Shown: positions 31,520 through 33,238 of the stretch, piece after piece
Layout: each line of letters starts with the position of its first letter
Numbering within the stretch: position 1 is the first letter of the stretch
Source of the DNA: a virus
DNA: 33,238 nt
IMG/VR virus record: IMGVR_UViG_3300028008_000058
Location: 1 to 33,238 of that record
Direction: 5' to 3' (one strand)
The notes under the pieces: generated by a model
Told to the model about the DNA's origin: nothing
Database searches by the model: none
Seen by the model: only the letters and a program-made list of their open reading frames with translations
Made by a program: the position numbers and the translations under genes

Positions 31520-33238
31520 TTATAGTGTTTCTATTTGATTATCCTCAATCCAAGCCTCTAAAGAATCAACTGCCATATCAAAAATTCTACTTCTGTTCGT
31601 GCTTATTCCAAACGAATTAAAATAATTTTTCATTAAATAATAAGCCGGCTCAACAGGTTCTTTATTAGCAACAAAATCTTGAACTTGTTTACTAACCTCG
31701 AATGCAGATGAAGCTGCAGCAATTCTAAATGCACTAATTCCAGTTAAATCATTCCAATACATATCGGTCAATTTATATCCTGTTTGTCCTAATTCTTTTT
31801 TTCTTGCATCAGTATTAAACTTACGATCTCCCATTTTATTTAACCAAAGAGACATGTAGTTAAATTCTTTATTATACTGCTTATCTAGAAACCCACCATT
31901 AACAAGTTCTTCCATGTGAGTTATAACCCACTTTGGATATTTAATTTTACCAAACGTTTTAGTAAAACTATGATACTCGCGGGGGCCATAGTATTCATTA
32001 AGTGTAGATTTATTTAAATACTGTAATTGTTCTTTTAGTGCATCAATTTCTTTTGATTTTTCAATTGCCCAATCAACACCTTCGTCTCCACCCCAAATTA
32101 ACCAAGAAACATATCCCTTGTCTTTCCATGGAGTCGCTTTTAAATCTGGTTTTATTGACGAGTTCTTTCTATGTCTATTAAAAGATGCCATTCTTTTAAC
32201 AGTGTCTGCTGATAACTTTTCACCTTTAGCTAATTGGTGAGCCCTAGCCCATCCAACTGCGGTTCCAGCATCAACTTCATCTCTACCATGCTCTTCTTTC
32301 CAATCAATAGCTTTTTTTGCATTCTTTTTAGCAGCAGCTGGATAATCGCTATAAGTATCTTCTTCGTTTAATACAGATTCTTTAAGACCTTTATCATATC
32401 CACCATCTCTAACTTCTTTAGCAACATCTTTATCAGCATTACCCCAAGTACCTTCTCCTTTTGTTAAGAATGCATTTACTCTAGCATAACCCCACATTTG
32501 TTGAGTAGCACCTGGTCTATGCCCACTCTTCCAAGCGGCCATTCCTCTTCTCATTATAATTCTAATAATACCAATTGGAACGCCTGTATCTTTAGCTTTC
32601 TTTGCAAGTGCAGTTTCAATCTTGTCGTCACCAATCTTACCTCTATCACCTTCGGCCTTTTCTTCGTTAAGTCCTATAAACTTTTCAAATGTAGTAACTT
32701 TATTCTTAGATTCATTTGATTCATCGTCACCATAAAGCTCACTATATTTTTTAGTAGACTTAGAAGTTTTTACTTCACCTTTTTTTCTAGCAGCTTTATC
32801 ACCTGGCATTTCTTTATAAGCATCTGGATCATCATCATCCATTTTTGCCTGCTTTTTAATTTGATCTTCTTTATCCTCTACATCTTCATCGTTAAGGCCT
32901 CTATGATAAGGATCCGGACCTGGCTTAGCTTCATATAGTGTATCAATTAAAGAATAAAACATATTAGATAAATCAGACTCTGTTAAAGATTCATTAAATC
33001 CTCTTTCTTTAGCATCATTTTCTACCCACTCTTTATCATTAGCAGAAAGCTTTTTAAAATCTTTATTAAATCTGTGATGAGCTATTAAATCATAAACATC
33101 TTCTATGTCATAAGCTTCAGTAACAAGAGATTCATTCTGTGCATCAAACCATGCAATTTGCCAATCATCTATATCAAATTTATAAAACGCTACTAAGTCT
33201 GCGATTTTATCATTTGCTTGTGGATCATCATCTTCTCT
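31520..33238 (-). CDS. Modular head-type protein, candidate polyprotein; 5' end outside the window
   Basis: The frame is open from the window edge to the stop at 31520, 572 residues. An ATG at 32962 lies inside it and is not the true start, because 92 upstream codons are open and in register. Numbering from the edge, modules are: 1-80 helical; about 138-170 Y-K-E-M-P-G-D-K-A-A-R-K (short phage domain); about 222-277 A-W-K-S-G-H-R-P-G-A-T-Q-Q-M-W-G-Y-A-R-V (I associate this with DUF5824); about 297-395 Y-P-A-A-A-K-K-N-A-K, V-G-W-A-R-A-H-Q-L-A, W-L-I-W-G-G-D-E-G, a domain seen in phage head-region proteins; then a helical C-terminus. Between modules lie L-x-E motifs: VTEA (39-42), LTES (85-88), LYEA (101-104), LNEE (190-193 and 290-293), LNEY (413-416). 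Function is unknown; the arrangement suggests cleavage or flexible linkers. Confidence 0.7.
   Translation of the reverse strand, partial: REDDDPQANDKIADLVAFYKFDIDDWQIAWFDAQNESLVTEAYDIEDVYDLIAHHRFNKDFKKLSANDKEWVENDAKERGFNESLTESDLSNMFYSLIDTLYEAKPGPDPYHRGLNDEDVEDKEDQIKKQAKMDDDDPDAYKEMPGDKAARKKGEVKTSKSTKKYSELYGDDESNESKNKVTTFEKFIGLNEEKAEGDRGKIGDDKIETALAKKAKDTGVPIGIIRIIMRRGMAAWKSGHRPGATQQMWGYARVNAFLTKGEGTWGNADKDVAKEVRDGGYDKGLKESVLNEEDTYSDYPAAAKKNAKKAIDWKEEHGRDEVDAGTAVGWARAHQLAKGEKLSADTVKRMASFNRHRKNSSIKPDLKATPWKDKGYVSWLIWGGDEGVDWAIEKSKEIDALKEQLQYLNKSTLNEYYGPREYHSFTKTFGKIKYPKWVITHMEELVNGGFLDKQYNKEFNYMSLWLNKMGDRKFNTDARKKELGQTGYKLTDMYWNDLTGISAFRIAAASSAFEVSKQVQDFVANKEPVEPAYYLMKNYFNSFGISTNRSRIFDMAVDSLEAWIEDNQIETL

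Noticed and set aside
32960-32962. ATG at 32962 as the start of the right-edge gene
   Set aside because: The same frame is open for 92 more codons to the window edge and keeps the repeated E-S-L-x-x-E linker pattern, so the true start is outside the window.

Overview
The window looks like a piece of a large, AT-rich, T4-type (contractile-tailed) bacteriophage genome, most likely infecting a marine or aquatic member of the Bacteroidota. The phage identity rests on a baseplate gene block recognisable by protein motifs: gp25, gp6, a gp53-like LysM protein, a gp27-like hub, a gp5-like OB-fold spike and two probable tube-junction proteins. The host guess is inference. Almost every start codon is preceded by A-rich sequence with no Shine-Dalgarno motif, as in Bacteroidota, and the phage carries its own ribosomal protein S1-like gene. 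No tRNA, rRNA, CRISPR array, insertion sequence or integrase was seen. Coding density is very high and no gap exceeds 150 bases.

Layout: nearly everything reads on the minus strand, so transcription runs from right to left. At the right edge (31520 to beyond 33238) is a large modular gene that is open to the window edge. It is followed by a poly-aspartate protein (30891-31466) and a strong hairpin terminator (30823-30853). Next is a nucleic-acid and metabolism operon: dCMP deaminase, an iron-sulphur XPD/DinG-type helicase, a 2-oxoglutarate/Fe(II) oxygenase, and six small genes of unknown function (25529-27993). From 25474 leftward runs the baseplate block: tube-junction protein, LysM/gp53-like, gp27-like hub, second tube-junction-like protein, gp5-like spike and an unknown 597-residue protein.

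This block is interrupted by a two-gene plus-strand island (15830-17226) holding a small unknown protein and a class II CCA-adding enzyme. Beyond it, again on the minus strand, come a four-domain S1 protein, an amidoligase fused to a beta-helix, a gp13-like neck protein, gp25, gp6, a 93-residue protein, a gp7/gpI-like wedge protein and several large fibre or baseplate periphery proteins. The last of these is a tandem-repeat protein cut by the left edge.

The structural genes build the baseplate and tail. The S1 protein, CCA enzyme, deaminase and helicase would support phage translation and DNA synthesis. The points most worth following up are: (i) the amidoligase/beta-helix fusion lodged among virion genes; (ii) the right-edge modular protein, whose domains are separated by repeated L-x-E motifs resembling T4 gp21 prohead-protease sites; (iii) a similar motif in an N-terminal extension of the CCA enzyme; and (iv) the phage S1 in a genome without Shine-Dalgarno signals. 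Function names come from motif recognition by eye; no database search was possible.
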